A stretch of 50,306 nucleotides of DNA from Candidatus Cloacimonadota bacterium (GCA_023228125.1 JALOBT010000017.1:1-50306); one strand, 5' to 3'; counted from the first letter of the stretch, positions 38,667 through 47,516 are shown. Notes: generated by a model from the letters alone, not told the origin. Made by a program: numbers and translations.

Positions 38667-39547
38667 ATTATTTCTTTTCCTGTAATGATTTTGTATATAT
38701 TAAGGTATTTCTCGCGGGTCTTGTGGACGATTTCATCAGGCAGAGTGGGGGCAGGAGGCTGTTTGTTCCAGCCGCTTTGGCTCAGGAAATCCCGGATATA
38801 CTGTTTGTCGTAGCTCTGGGGGCTTTCCCCGATCTGATAGCTTTCAAGATCCCAAAAGCGGGAGGAATCTGGCGTGAGGCATTCATCGATCAAAATGATC
38901 TGACTGCCGATGGAGCCAAATTCAAACTTCGTATCCGCCACGATGATGCCGGATTTCTTCAGCAGATCATGGGCGTAATTATACAGAGCTATGGATTTGT
39001 CCTTCAGTTCGCGGGCGATCCATTCGTCCATGTGGGACAGCATTTCGCGATAGGAGATATTCAGATCATGACCCTCGGTGGCCTTTGTGGAAGGGGTAAA
39101 TAGCGGCTTGGGGAAGATCTGGCTTTGCTGCATATCCTCGGCGATCATCATTCCACCCACGGTGGCGGTGCGTTGATATTCTTTCCAGGCACTGCCGCTG
39201 ATGTAGCCCCGCACGATGCACTCAAAAGGAATGACGCGGGTTTTCTTCACCAGCATGGAGCGTCCCTGTAGATAGTCCTTATAGGGATGCAATTCCACCG
39301 GGTAATCCTTTACTATATCTGTGATAAAGTGATTGGGCGCAAGATCCTGGGTCTCTTTGAAGAAATGCGCCGAGATGCCATTCAGCACCTTACCCTTATC
39401 CGGAATCAGATTCGGGAAGACCACATCAAAGGCAGAGATGCGATCACTGGTTACGAGCAAAAGTTCGTCTCCCAGATCATAGATATCACGCACCTTACCC
39501 TGCTGTGAGGATTTTACGATTGAGATATTATTCAGCTCATTATGCAT
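38663..39547 (-). CDS. purC: Phosphoribosylaminoimidazole-succinocarboxamide synthase
   Basis: About 294 residues from ATG at 39547, which has AAGGAG at a good distance; an in-frame upstream ATG at 39571 lacks one. SAICAR synthetase motifs: QGKVRDIYDLGDELLLVTSD near the N-terminus, VIPFECIVRGYISGSAWKEY in the middle, and LIDECLTPDSSRFWD near 220. It ligates aspartate to CAIR in purine synthesis. The length matches the longer eukaryote-like/bacterial form. It overlaps the UvrC-like gene by 8 bases and the response regulator by 4 bases, so translation along this cluster is coupled. Confidence 0.95.
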   Translation of the reverse strand: MHNELNNISIVKSSQQGKVRDIYDLGDELLLVTSDRISAFDVVFPNLIPDKGKVLNGISAHFFKETQDLAPNHFITDIVKDYPVELHPYKDYLQGRSMLVKKTRVIPFECIVRGYISGSAWKEYQRTATVGGMMIAEDMQQSQIFPKPLFTPSTKATEGHDLNISYREMLSHMDEWIARELKDKSIALYNYAHDLLKKSGIIVADTKFEFGSIGSQIILIDECLTPDSSRFWDLESYQIGESPQSYDKQYIRDFLSQSGWNKQPPAPTLPDEIVHKTREKYLNIYKIITGKEII

Positions 39548-40487
39548 TAGCTCGCTCCTTAAGATAGTCATATATTATTTTCATTTCATCGGTAATACTT
39601 AGGGGGATGGCCAGTTTTTCGTTGGCCCGGTATTCGGATCTGTCGATGGGGAAATCGTATGTTTTACCATTCACCGTGGCCTGGGCCAATTGGCCTTGTT
39701 CGATCCTGATTTCGTCACTCTCCCAGCTCAAATCCTTGATCACATACAGGAAATTCAAGTACTCGCGATAGTCAGACAAAAGCCTGATTTCATCGTCCAA
39801 AAGGTCTGCTTTGGCAAATTCCAGAGCCTCGAAGTAGGCGTCTCTCTGCTTTTGCACCATCTCCAGAATGCCATTATTTGGGTGCATAAAGCTCTCTTTG
39901 AGCAGTGCATCCAGCTTGTCAAGATCCTGCTCCAGAGGAGTTTCCGCAGAGGTGGAAAGAGCCAGACACCAGCCCCGGCAGATGCCCTTGTCAAATTTGT
40001 CGCAAGGAAAAGTCCCCGTCTCGCAAAAAGGTAATTTCACGATGCGGGAGAGGCTGTCCAAGAGATCGACCAGGAAAAAGCGGCTCTGGAAAGGGCCGAT
40101 ATACTGCCAATCGTCATTGCTAAACTGTTGAGTGCCCACGAAGGGGAAGCGGTGACTATCCAGAGCCAGATAAACGTAATCCGCCCAAGGATAGATGCGA
40201 TGCTGATAAAGAGGATGGTGGTCCATTACAAAGCTTTTCAGCTTCGCCAGGGCAGAGATCGCCTCCGGCATCGGGCAGTATTTCAGCTTCTGCGCCTGCT
40301 CAAAAAGCTCGGCCCAAAGCCTGTCTTCGCGTGAGCTTAACCAATAGCCATAAAGCTCTTTACCCGCCCGCTTACTGATGCCAGCATACAGGTATTCCGT
40401 GCCGCTTTTCAGCGCATAAAATACCCAGCCCTGAGGCAAGCTTTTCAGCTCTCTGGCAATGTCTTTAGTAATGTCTCGGCAAATCAT
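39540..40487 (-). CDS. UvrC-like protein (GIY-YIG/UvrC N-terminal-related)
   Basis: 315 residues. The N-terminus (GWVFYALKSGTEYLYAGISK) looks like a degenerate GIY-YIG nuclease fold. The middle segment YIGPFQSRFFLVDLLDSLS followed by CDKFDKGICRGWC matches the region of UvrC after the GIY-YIG domain. The UvrB-binding and RNase H-like C-terminal domains of true UvrC are absent; the protein is half the length. It could nick DNA or merely bind; catalytic competence is doubtful because key residues are hard to align. It is the first gene of the minus-strand cluster with purC. Confidence 0.65.
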   Translation of the reverse strand: MICRDITKDIARELKSLPQGWVFYALKSGTEYLYAGISKRAGKELYGYWLSSREDRLWAELFEQAQKLKYCPMPEAISALAKLKSFVMDHHPLYQHRIYPWADYVYLALDSHRFPFVGTQQFSNDDWQYIGPFQSRFFLVDLLDSLSRIVKLPFCETGTFPCDKFDKGICRGWCLALSTSAETPLEQDLDKLDALLKESFMHPNNGILEMVQKQRDAYFEALEFAKADLLDDEIRLLSDYREYLNFLYVIKDLSWESDEIRIEQGQLAQATVNGKTYDFPIDRSEYRANEKLAIPLSITDEMKIIYDYLKERANA

Positions 40488-40524
40488 ACGTCCATCCTTT
40501 TACATCTGCCAATTATGTCAAACA

Positions 40525-40860
40525 ATATTCTGCCGTAACGCTGTCTTCAGACGGCCGTAACGCTGGATTTATCCGGCCGTTGCATCAGCTTCAGCTGGTG
40601 CGTGCCCCCCCCCCCCCGCTCCGACCGCAGCCCTGTCTTCAGCCAGTGCGTGCCACTTTTCCCCAAGGCCTGTGGCCTTGCTGGATGCGAGACGCATCCA
40701 ATCCAGCACCAGACGCATCCAACCAGTTTCGCAAAAGCACTGTCTCCCAGGCTGGCACTGTCTCTTGCACCAGCACCATTTTCACGCACCAGCTGAAGCT
40801 GATTGAGCGGCCGGATGAACCCAGCGTTACGGTAGCCCAATTCTCAATTCTCCATCCTCA
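40525..40860. repeat. Repeat-rich intergenic segment with 13-C tract
   Basis: It contains CCGTAACGCTG-type direct repeats with GTCTTCAGACGG and ATCCGGCCGT stems (about 40530-40585), a run of 13 C residues at 40605-40617, and a copy of the dispersed palindrome (CTGGATGCGAGACGCATCCA) at 40679-40708. TCAATTCTCCATTAA-type short repeats lie near 40840-40872. The reading frame of the next gene stays open through much of this, but I regard that extension as non-coding. A related GCTGGATT..ATCCGGCCGT block occurs at 46560. Confidence 0.75.
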
Positions 40861-40942
40861 ATTCTCCATTAATATAAATTCTCTTGACCAAATCCCGCCT
40901 CCCCCGCAGCTTTGCTCTATGAAACAAAATAAGGTAGTATCA

Positions 40943-43396
40943 ATGATAAATATCGAACATCTCCTGCCCCTGGTAGCCAAGCCTTCCCGCTATATCGATC
41001 ACGAGATCAATGCCGCCCGTAAGAGCTTCGCAGACCACGAAGTGCGCCTGCTTTTTGCCTTCCCCGATGTCTATGAATTGGGCATCTCCCATCTGGGGCT
41101 AAAGATCCTGTATTCCATCATCAATCGCCTGCCTTACGCCATGGCAGACCGCGTCTATTTGCCCTGGCTGGATTTACTGGATCTGCTAAAACAGGAGAAT
41201 CTCCCCCTCTTTGGTCTGGAAAGCCGTGTCGCAGCCCGGGATTTTGATATTTTAGGCCTCACCCTGCAGAGCGAACTCACCTTCACCAATGTCCTGGAGC
41301 TCATAGAGCGCAGCCACATTCCCGTCTTTTCCTGCGAGCGCACCGCCGAAGACCCCATCGTGATGGTAGGCGGCCCTTGCGCCACCAATCCTCTGCCTCT
41401 GGCGCCTTTCATCGATGTTTTCTTTTTGGGCGAGGCCGAGGAAGGCATTGTCCAGATTGCCGAAATCCTGCGGGATATTCCGGATCGCGCTGGCCGGCTC
41501 GCCGCTCTGGCCAGCCTGGAAAGCGTTTGGGTGCCCCAGCAGAGCAGTCCGGATTCTCCCTGGGAAATACAGATTCCCACCCAAAGCATCCGCAGCCGCA
41601 AATACTCAGGATTCCACACTTCAGAGAATCTGCACAGCCCCCAACTGCTGAGCTGGCAACTCGCTACCCACAATCGCTATGTCGCCGAGATCATGCGCGG
41701 CTGCTCCCGTGGCTGCCGTTTTTGCCATGCCGGATACTTTTACCGTCCTGTGCGCGAGCGTGATCCCAAAGACATCCTGCAGGGGCTTCTGGCAGAAGTC
41801 AAAGCCAGTGGCTGGGACGAAGCGGGCCTGGTCTCGCTTTCCTCCAGCGATTATACCTGCATCCGCGAGCTGCTCTTCAGCCTGCTGGGCCAGATGAATA
41901 CCGATAAAACCCATATCTCGCTGCCCTCGCTCAGGGTAGATAGCCTGGACGACTCCCTGGTGAGCCTCATGCAAAGCCTGGGACGCGAAGGCCTTACCAT
42001 CGCCCCGGAAGCCGGCTCTCAACGCCTGCGGGATGTGATCAACAAAAACCTCTCGGAAGAGGAAATCCTGCGCGGGGTAGAGCTCGCTCTGGGCCTCGGT
42101 TGGCAAAAGATCAAGCTTTATTTCATGATCGGCCTCCCCAGCGAGACCGATGAGGATATCCAGGCCATCATTGATCTGGTGCAACGCATCAACCTCTTGA
42201 CTAACAAGCGCATGCAGATCAGCATCACCCTCTCCCCCTTCACGCCAAAGCCTTTCACGCCCTTCCAATGGGCTCCCATGCTCTCCCCGGAGCTGCTGCT
42301 ACAGCGCGCTCAAGCCATCAAGAGTGCCCTCTTCAAAGCCAGGAATATCCGCGCAAAGTATCATACCATAGAGAATTCCCTGCTGGAAGCCTGCATCACC
42401 AGAGGCGACACTGGCATGGCCAAAGTGATCTATAAGGCCTGGCAAAATGGCGCTCTCTTTGATGCCTGGCGCGAGAACTGGAATTATAGCCGCTGGGAAA
42501 CCGCTTTTGCCGATGCCGGAATAGAAAGCTCTCGCTATCTTTCTGAGTTTGACTTGGCTGAAGCTCTGCCCTGGGATTTTATCGATATCGGAGTCTGCAA
42601 AACCTTCCTAATCCAAGAATATCAGAAGTCCCTGGCGGAAGAAACCACCGCAGATTGCCGCGAAATCTGCACTCTCTGCGGTGCCTGTGACGATCGGGCT
42701 CAGACGGTGAATGCGCCTGTGGCTGAGCTACTCCCCGCCCCTGCCGAATCCAGCCCGAGCATCAAAAAATACAATCCTCAAATCCAATTCCGCTATCGCA
42801 TCAGCTATCAAAAGACTGGCCTCCTGCGCTTTATCTCACATCTGGATTGGATGCGCATGCTCTTTCGCCGCGTCGCTGTGCTTCAGCTCCCCACCGTATT
42901 CACCATGGGCTTTTCCCCCCATCCCAAAGTGAGCCTTTCCCCTCCTCTGCCTGTGGGCATGGAGAGCCTCTGCGAGTATTTTGACATCTCCTTTTATGAA
43001 GAGCTAACACCCCAGGATATCCTGCAAGAATTCCTCCACAGCCAGATCCCTGATTTCAAGCTAACAGCTTGCGAAAGAATAGACAAACACGCTCCCCTGC
43101 CCAGCCAGGAAAAGCTACTGCTTTTTCTGCCTGATGAGTTGCTTTCCCATGCTGCTCAGCGCCTTGAGGAATTCGCTCTGGTAGAAGAATTCAGCTTTCT
43201 CAAGCAAACCGAAAAACGCAGCAAACGCTACGATTTGAAACAGATCGTGATCTCGCTACAGCTTCAGGATCAGCAGCTTAGCATCGATAAGAAGCTGGAA
43301 AGCCCCTCCCTGTATGACCTGCTCTCCGCTATCCTGGATCTGGACAAAGCCACCCTCTACCATTGCCGCGCGGTGCGTCAGGACTTTGTCTTTTAA
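40943..43396 (+). CDS. TIGR03960-type radical SAM protein fused to DUF2344
   Basis: About 817 residues from MINIEHLLPLV (ATG 40943, TAAGG upstream); an in-frame ATG at 40919 adds eight residues without a ribosome binding site. The N-terminal B12-binding-like segment (about 1-190) has VRLLFAFPDVYELGISHLG. The radical SAM core follows, with EIMRGCSRGCRFCHAGYF (CX3CX2C near residue 255) and IAPEAGSQRLRDVI. The C-terminal 220 residues are a DUF2344 domain (YQKTGLLRFISHLDWMRMLF). The family is usually found next to ribonuclease G and ribosomal protein L21 genes; here that linkage is absent. The reaction is unknown, though methylthiolation- or methyl-transfer-like chemistry on RNA or protein is plausible. 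Confidence 0.9.
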   Translation: MINIEHLLPLVAKPSRYIDHEINAARKSFADHEVRLLFAFPDVYELGISHLGLKILYSIINRLPYAMADRVYLPWLDLLDLLKQENLPLFGLESRVAARDFDILGLTLQSELTFTNVLELIERSHIPVFSCERTAEDPIVMVGGPCATNPLPLAPFIDVFFLGEAEEGIVQIAEILRDIPDRAGRLAALASLESVWVPQQSSPDSPWEIQIPTQSIRSRKYSGFHTSENLHSPQLLSWQLATHNRYVAEIMRGCSRGCRFCHAGYFYRPVRERDPKDILQGLLAEVKASGWDEAGLVSLSSSDYTCIRELLFSLLGQMNTDKTHISLPSLRVDSLDDSLVSLMQSLGREGLTIAPEAGSQRLRDVINKNLSEEEILRGVELALGLGWQKIKLYFMIGLPSETDEDIQAIIDLVQRINLLTNKRMQISITLSPFTPKPFTPFQWAPMLSPELLLQRAQAIKSALFKARNIRAKYHTIENSLLEACITRGDTGMAKVIYKAWQNGALFDAWRENWNYSRWETAFADAGIESSRYLSEFDLAEALPWDFIDIGVCKTFLIQEYQKSLAEETTADCREICTLCGACDDRAQTVNAPVAELLPAPAESSPSIKKYNPQIQFRYRISYQKTGLLRFISHLDWMRMLFRRVAVLQLPTVFTMGFSPHPKVSLSPPLPVGMESLCEYFDISFYEELTPQDILQEFLHSQIPDFKLTACERIDKHAPLPSQEKLLLFLPDELLSHAAQRLEEFALVEEFSFLKQTEKRSKRYDLKQIVISLQLQDQQLSIDKKLESPSLYDLLSAILDLDKATLYHCRAVRQDFVF

Positions 43397-43482
43397 ATGA
43401 GCTCGTAAGCATATCGTTTAGCTATGTTCAGGCATAATTTTGCATAGCCCATACCCTCCCTGAAAACGGCTTACATTTATAC

Positions 43483-43612
43483 GGTAGATTCGTATCCTGA
43501 ATGGCAGATTCATATCCTTATTGGTAGATTCGTATCCTGAATGGCAGATTCGTATCCTTAATGGTAGATTTATATCCTTATTGACAGATTCATATCCTGA
43601 ATGGCAAATTCC
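43483..43612. repeat. 20-bp tandem repeat, six and a half copies
   Basis: Unit GGTAGATTCGTATCCTGAAT repeats at exact 20-base steps from 43483 to 43602, with a half unit after. The variants alternate between ..CCTGAAT and ..CCTTATT/CCTTAAT endings and GGTAG/GGCAG starts. There are no unique spacers, so it is not CRISPR. It immediately precedes the REP cluster. Confidence 0.9.
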
Positions 43613-43619
43613 TTGTCAT

Positions 43620-44335
43620 CTCACTCCCTCCTTGAAAGACTCCAGGTGGCGGTTTTAACCGCCACGCCCCACGCTGCCACCCAGACAAGACTCATTCCTG
43701 GCCTTTGAAGGCCAGGCACACGCAGCGAGATAAACCCATCCACCTCGATCTCAAATACTCCTACCAAACCCAACCCCATCCGCCTCTAACATCCTCTGCC
43801 CAAAACCCATCTACCTCCAAACTCAAACATCCCCCGCCAAAACCCACCTACATCCCTGAAAACGCTCACATTTACACCCTTAGCTCACTCTCTCCTTGAA
43901 AGACTCCAGGTGGCGGTTTTAACCGCCACGTCCAGGTCAGGCATCTGGACAAGACTCCTTCCTGGCCTTTCAAGGCCAGGCACACGCAGCGAAATGAGCC
44001 CATCCACCTCGATCTCAAATACTCCTACCAAACCCAACCCCATCCGCCTCTAACATCCCCTGCCCAAAACCCACCTACATCCTTGAAAACGCTCATATTT
44101 ACACCCTTAGCTCACTCCCTCCTTGAAAGACTCCAGGTGGCGGTTTTAACCGCCACGCCTGAATTGCCATCCGAGACAAGACTCCTTCCTGGCCTTTGAA
44201 GGCCAGGCACCCGCAGCGAGATAAACCCATCCACCTCCCGCTAAATATCACCTGCCAATATCAAAACCGCCTATAACTCAAACATCCCCATCCAAAACCC
44301 ATCCCCATCCAATTCAAACATTTTCCTTTACAAAT
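43620..44335. repeat. Three direct copies of a double-hairpin REP unit (left of RAYT)
   Basis: Each unit has hairpin 1, GTGGCGGTTTTAACCGCCAC (43646-43665, 43910-43929, 44137-44156), then a 31-bp linker, then hairpin 2, CCTGGCCTTTGAAGGCCAGG or its TTTCAA variant (43697-43716, 43961-43980, 44188-44207). Conserved flanks are CTTGAAAGACTCCAG before hairpin 1 and CACACGCAGCGAGATAAACC after hairpin 2. Spacer DNA rich in CCCATCCAC/CAAAACCCA motifs separates units, giving periods of 264 and 227 bases. A 64-codon open frame at 43705-43899 runs through it but looks fortuitous. Confidence 0.92.
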
Positions 44336-44380
44336 AACCCCCGCCCCGCATCTTTGATAAAAATAGTATGGAGTATAGAC

Positions 44381-44857
44381 ATGACTACCATTTCATCTTC
44401 TTTTCTCCTGTATCATGTTGTCTTTTCTACAAAGAATCGTCAGCAATTGATTCACCCGGATCATCGCTCGCGCCTTTACGCATACATGGCCGCGATCATC
44501 AAACAAAAAGGCGGAAGCCCCATTCTGATCAATGGCACCCGGGATCACGTCCACATCCTCGCCTTTTTGCCCCGTCACATGTCTATTTCAGAATCCCTGA
44601 AGGCCGTGAAAGGTGCAAGTTCACATTGGTATAATCAAGAATTTGCCGCCAATCTCCCTCGCTTGTATTGGCAAAGTGGTTTCTGTATCGTCAGTGTGAG
44701 TCCTTCTCTGTTGAATAAGGTGAAAAGCTATGTTTACAACCAGGAAGAACATCATAGGGAAAACACCCTGGATCAGGAGCTGGAGACCTTTAATATAGAG
44801 CTGTTAAAGCATCATGACCCTACTAAATATAATCCCGAAACCACGCCCGAACCTTGA
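44381..44857 (+). CDS. REP-associated tyrosine transposase (RAYT, Y1/HUH family)
   Basis: About 158 residues from ATG 44381 with GGAG seven bases upstream; a TTG at 44354 is a weaker start. It matches IS200/IS605-like Y1 transposases of the REP-associated subgroup: LLYHVVFSTKNRQQLI at the start, the HUH motif in NGTRDHVHILAFLP, and the candidate catalytic Tyr in KSYVYNQEEHHRE. It cuts and joins single-stranded DNA at REP hairpins. REP units flank it on both sides in opposite orientation, the arrangement expected of a REP/RAYT locus. A single copy in the window; no intact IS ends. Confidence 0.9.
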   Translation: MTTISSSFLLYHVVFSTKNRQQLIHPDHRSRLYAYMAAIIKQKGGSPILINGTRDHVHILAFLPRHMSISESLKAVKGASSHWYNQEFAANLPRLYWQSGFCIVSVSPSLLNKVKSYVYNQEEHHRENTLDQELETFNIELLKHHDPTKYNPETTPEP

Positions 44858-44929
44858 TAGCTGTGGGAATAATCTAATGAAGGTATTTTGAGAGAGGATT
44901 TGCAAAATGGCGGATGGGATGGTTTCTTC

Positions 44930-45265
44930 TCGCTGCGTGTGCCTGGCCTTCAAAGGCCAGGAAAGAGTCTTGTCCAGATGCCAGACCTGGGCGTGGCGGT
45001 TAAAACCGCCACCTGGAGTCTTTTAAGGAAGGGTTTCAGCCTTTTAAGGAAGGTATGAACGATGTGGACCATGCTCTGTGCTGCGATTAGAATCCCCACC
45101 TGGAGTCTTGTAAGGAAGGGTTCAGGGTTGAGAGAGGATATGCAAAATGGCGGATGGAATGGTTTCTTCTCGCTGCGGGTGCCTGGCCTTCAAAGGCCAG
45201 GAAAGAGTCTTGTCCAAATGCCAGACCTGGGCGTGGCGGTTAAAACCGCCACCTGGAGTCTTTTA
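44930..45265. repeat. Two inverted double-hairpin REP units (right of RAYT)
   Basis: Hairpin 2 first (CCTGGCCTTCAAAGGCCAGG, 44942-44961 and 45182-45201), then hairpin 1 (GTGGCGGTTAAAACCGCCAC, 44993-45012 and 45233-45252), i.e. reverse complement of the left cluster. The flanks CTCGCTGCG and CTGGAGTCTTTTAAGGA are also reversed. The period is 240 bases. A half copy (CCCCACCTGGAGTCTTGTAA) lies near 45091-45110 between them. Confidence 0.92.
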
Positions 45266-45280
45266 AGGAGAATTTGAACT

Positions 45281-45409
45281 ATGAGCACCATCATCAGTTT
45301 TGCGGTAAAAATCGCCGCCGTATATGTTTCAAGACAGATAAAAGCTATGAGTGCCCTACTCAGCACAATAGTAACAAAGAAACTACCCGGCATTCCTCTA
45401 TGTCCATGA
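45281..45409 (+). CDS. Putative 42-residue leader peptide upstream of glycerate kinase
   Basis: ATG at 45281 follows AAGGAG (45265-45270) by 10 bases; that site is the tail of the adjacent REP unit (CTTTTAAGGAG). The product starts MSTIISFAVKIAAVYVSRQI and is mildly hydrophobic and basic. Its TGA (45407-45409) overlaps the ATG at 45406 of the kinase frame as ATGA, a typical translational-coupling overlap. The kinase start itself has no ribosome binding site. No homologue is recognised; it may be a coupling leader rather than a functional peptide. Confidence 0.4.
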   Translation: MSTIISFAVKIAAVYVSRQIKAMSALLSTIVTKKLPGIPLCP

Positions 45410-46560
45410 AAACAGCCATCCTAAACGCCCTTGATCAAGCCCTGACTGCCTTCACCGCCTATCCTGCTTTGCGCCAGGCCTTGAGCAATGAACAGACCCC
45501 CACCCATGTTCTGGCCATCGGCAAAGCCGCCTACCGAATGGCTGAGGTGGCCGCGATGGCCATCCCCACCGCTAAACTGGCCTCCTGCCTCGTGCTCAGC
45601 AAATACGGATTTTACCCAGAGAATCATCAAGATCGCCCTTTCTCCCCTATCTTATTAGAAGCCGGACATCCCCTGCCCGATGCCAATTCCCTCAAACACA
45701 GCCGGTTTATTCTGGATTGGATGGAGCAGATTCCGCCCCAGGATCAGCTTGTCGTGCTACTCTCCGGCGGCACTTCCGCCTTATTTGAAGCTCCCCGTGG
45801 CGATATATCCTTGCAAGAATTGATCCAGCAAAACGACCTACTGCTCCGCTCCGGACTGGATATCGCCCAGATCAATCAAGCCCGCCAAAAGCTCTCCCTG
45901 GTGAAGTCTGGACAGGCCGCACAGCACTATAAAGGCCAAAAGCTGCGCGTATATCTGCTCTCCGATGTGCCGGCAAACGACCCCGCCATCATCGGCAGCG
46001 GCCCCTTTTTCCTCCCCGGGATCGATAATCACAGCATTATAGCAGACAACTCCGCCTTCCTGAAATCACTCGCTACCCCGCTGCACAAAGCCCTGCCAGA
46101 TCTCCCTCTCAGGCTCGCCAAACGCTTTGTGGACGAAGAACTCACCAGCTTTGCCAAAGCCCTGGCCCGCTTTGCCCCAAAAGCCCAGCCCGGAATCTAT
46201 CTCTGGGGCGGAGAGCTCACCCTGAAGGTGAAAGGCACAGGCCGCGGCGGCCGGCTCAGCCACCTGGCCCTAAGCTTCCTGAACGAAATCAAAGACCAAG
46301 CCGGCCTCAGCCTCATCGCCTTTGCCACCGACGGCAATGACCACCTCCCAGAACTCGCCGGAGCCTACGTGGATCGCCAGTCCTACCTCGATCTACACAA
46401 AGAAAACGCCGACATCCCCGCCCTGCTAAAAACCTTCGATTCCTACCCTCCCCTTAAACTGATAGATGCCATCATCCCCGCCCACTACACCGGCTGCAAC
46501 GTAAATGACGTCTTCATCCTGATCAAAACCGCCCACCATGGGACCTGCCTCAGCCCGTAA
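45400..46560 (+). CDS. Glycerate 2-kinase (DUF4147/MOFRL family)
   Basis: About 386 residues from MSMKTAILN (ATG 45400, with a second ATG at 45406). The frame is open further upstream through REP-derived DNA, but that part is cysteine- and histidine-rich nonsense relative to the family. N-terminal DUF4147 domain: VLAIGKAAYRMAEVA, LEAGHPLPDANSL, VVLLSGGTSALFE, and INQARQKLSLVKSGQ. C-terminal MOFRL domain: GRGGRLSHLALSF, IAFATDGNDHLPELAGAYVD and HYTGCNVNDVFI. It phosphorylates glycerate to 2-phosphoglycerate, feeding glycolysis. Expression may depend on coupling to the short upstream ORF. Confidence 0.92.
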   Translation: MSMKTAILNALDQALTAFTAYPALRQALSNEQTPTHVLAIGKAAYRMAEVAAMAIPTAKLASCLVLSKYGFYPENHQDRPFSPILLEAGHPLPDANSLKHSRFILDWMEQIPPQDQLVVLLSGGTSALFEAPRGDISLQELIQQNDLLLRSGLDIAQINQARQKLSLVKSGQAAQHYKGQKLRVYLLSDVPANDPAIIGSGPFFLPGIDNHSIIADNSAFLKSLATPLHKALPDLPLRLAKRFVDEELTSFAKALARFAPKAQPGIYLWGGELTLKVKGTGRGGRLSHLALSFLNEIKDQAGLSLIAFATDGNDHLPELAGAYVDRQSYLDLHKENADIPALLKTFDSYPPLKLIDAIIPAHYTGCNVNDVFILIKTAHHGTCLSP

Positions 46561-46612
46561 CGCTGGATTCATCCGGCCGTAGCACTGTCTTCAGACGGTG
46601 CGTGCACTCACT
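46550..46612. repeat. Repeat block related to 40530-40620
   Basis: CGTAACGCTGGATTCATCC then GGCCGT, followed by CTGTCTTCAGACGG and TGCGTGC, in the same order as pieces of the 40530-40604 segment. It begins at the last codons of the glycerate kinase gene. Confidence 0.7.
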
Positions 46613-47516
46613 TTCTCCGCTTCCACAAAAAGCCTCTCACACCCTCCCCCTTCGGTGTTCTCGGTGGTAAAAAAGAAGCCCTGTGACCACTCCCTCGCTA
46701 ACCCCTATGAATCCAAGGCTTATCTGTCTCCTGATAATACATTAATACGAATGGATACATCTATTTGCATTGTAGTAACATCAGGTTAATTAAATACATC
46801 TTGACAAACTATTGATCTTAATAAATATGGCATCAATTGGGACTCAGGTCCCCCTCTATTTGTTAAATAGACTGTGATTATGTTTCTGTTTTGGATAGTG
46901 GAGCTGCCTATCATCTGTCTATTTGGTAGCTCAATCCACAATCTATCAAGAGCTAAGCCATGTATAATGGTTCAAGTTCAAGATTTTCAATTCCGGAGCA
47001 AGAGGGTTTTACCATGAAAAGCTGCAAGGCTAAGGAGAATCCATGCTTTTCCCAGAGCGTATGCTACATACCGCTAACACGATTCCTGAAGGATGTTCCG
47101 GGCATATCTGCCAAGTGCCCGCAAACACATATAGGAAAGCTGCGCTCATTTTTCCCATCAAAAAATACGAACAAAATATATCAAGCTCATCCCGAAGCAC
47201 AAACCGGCAATCTAAGTCCCGCACTTCGCGTGATAATCTTCGCACATTATCACCGAATCTGCGAGAAATATGTATCCGGAAAAGCTTTGCCCCAGGCTTC
47301 ACTCTTCAAAACCGAGAGGATTGCGGGCTATCCGGCCGGCAAATCCATCCCTATATAGATCAGTTCTGCCCTGAGCTGGCTCTCAAAGCAACCATCAAGA
47401 TCAGATCTGGTAGATCGCCCCAATGCGTTACATTGCGCTATGGAGGGCTATCTGCCGCTTCATAAATACCCATAATCCTTCAAAAGAAATACATCTAAAT
47501 AAAGGAGTATTCTGAT
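46613..47516. other. Intergenic region with a possible promoter; no firm gene
   Basis: About 900 bases. At 46801-46830 TTGACA is followed after about 16 bases by AAATATGG, a plausible sigma-70-type promoter. A 115-codon open frame from ATG 47014 (GAGGG upstream, MKSCKAKENPCFSQSV) to 47358 and an overlapping 140-codon frame at 47043-47465 compete with each other; neither resembles a known family, and both have rare-looking composition. I treat them as unproven. AAAGGAG stands before the next start at 47517. An imperfect hairpin lies near 46895-46950. Confidence 0.35.

Noticed and set aside
40580..40942. N-terminal extension of the radical SAM protein
   Set aside because: It is read through repeats and a 13-C run; family members begin near MINIEHLLPLV.
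43483..44335. CRISPR array
   Set aside because: Units are directly adjacent or separated by similar spacer DNA, not by unique 30-40 base spacers, and no cas genes are present.
45274..45399. N-terminal extension of glycerate kinase
   Set aside because: Sequence is REP-derived and unlike the family; the leader ORF in another frame has the ribosome binding site.
46960..47465. Two overlapping small open frames before the last gene
   Set aside because: They compete in different frames, have no recognisable family, and only weak start signals; coding status could not be supported.
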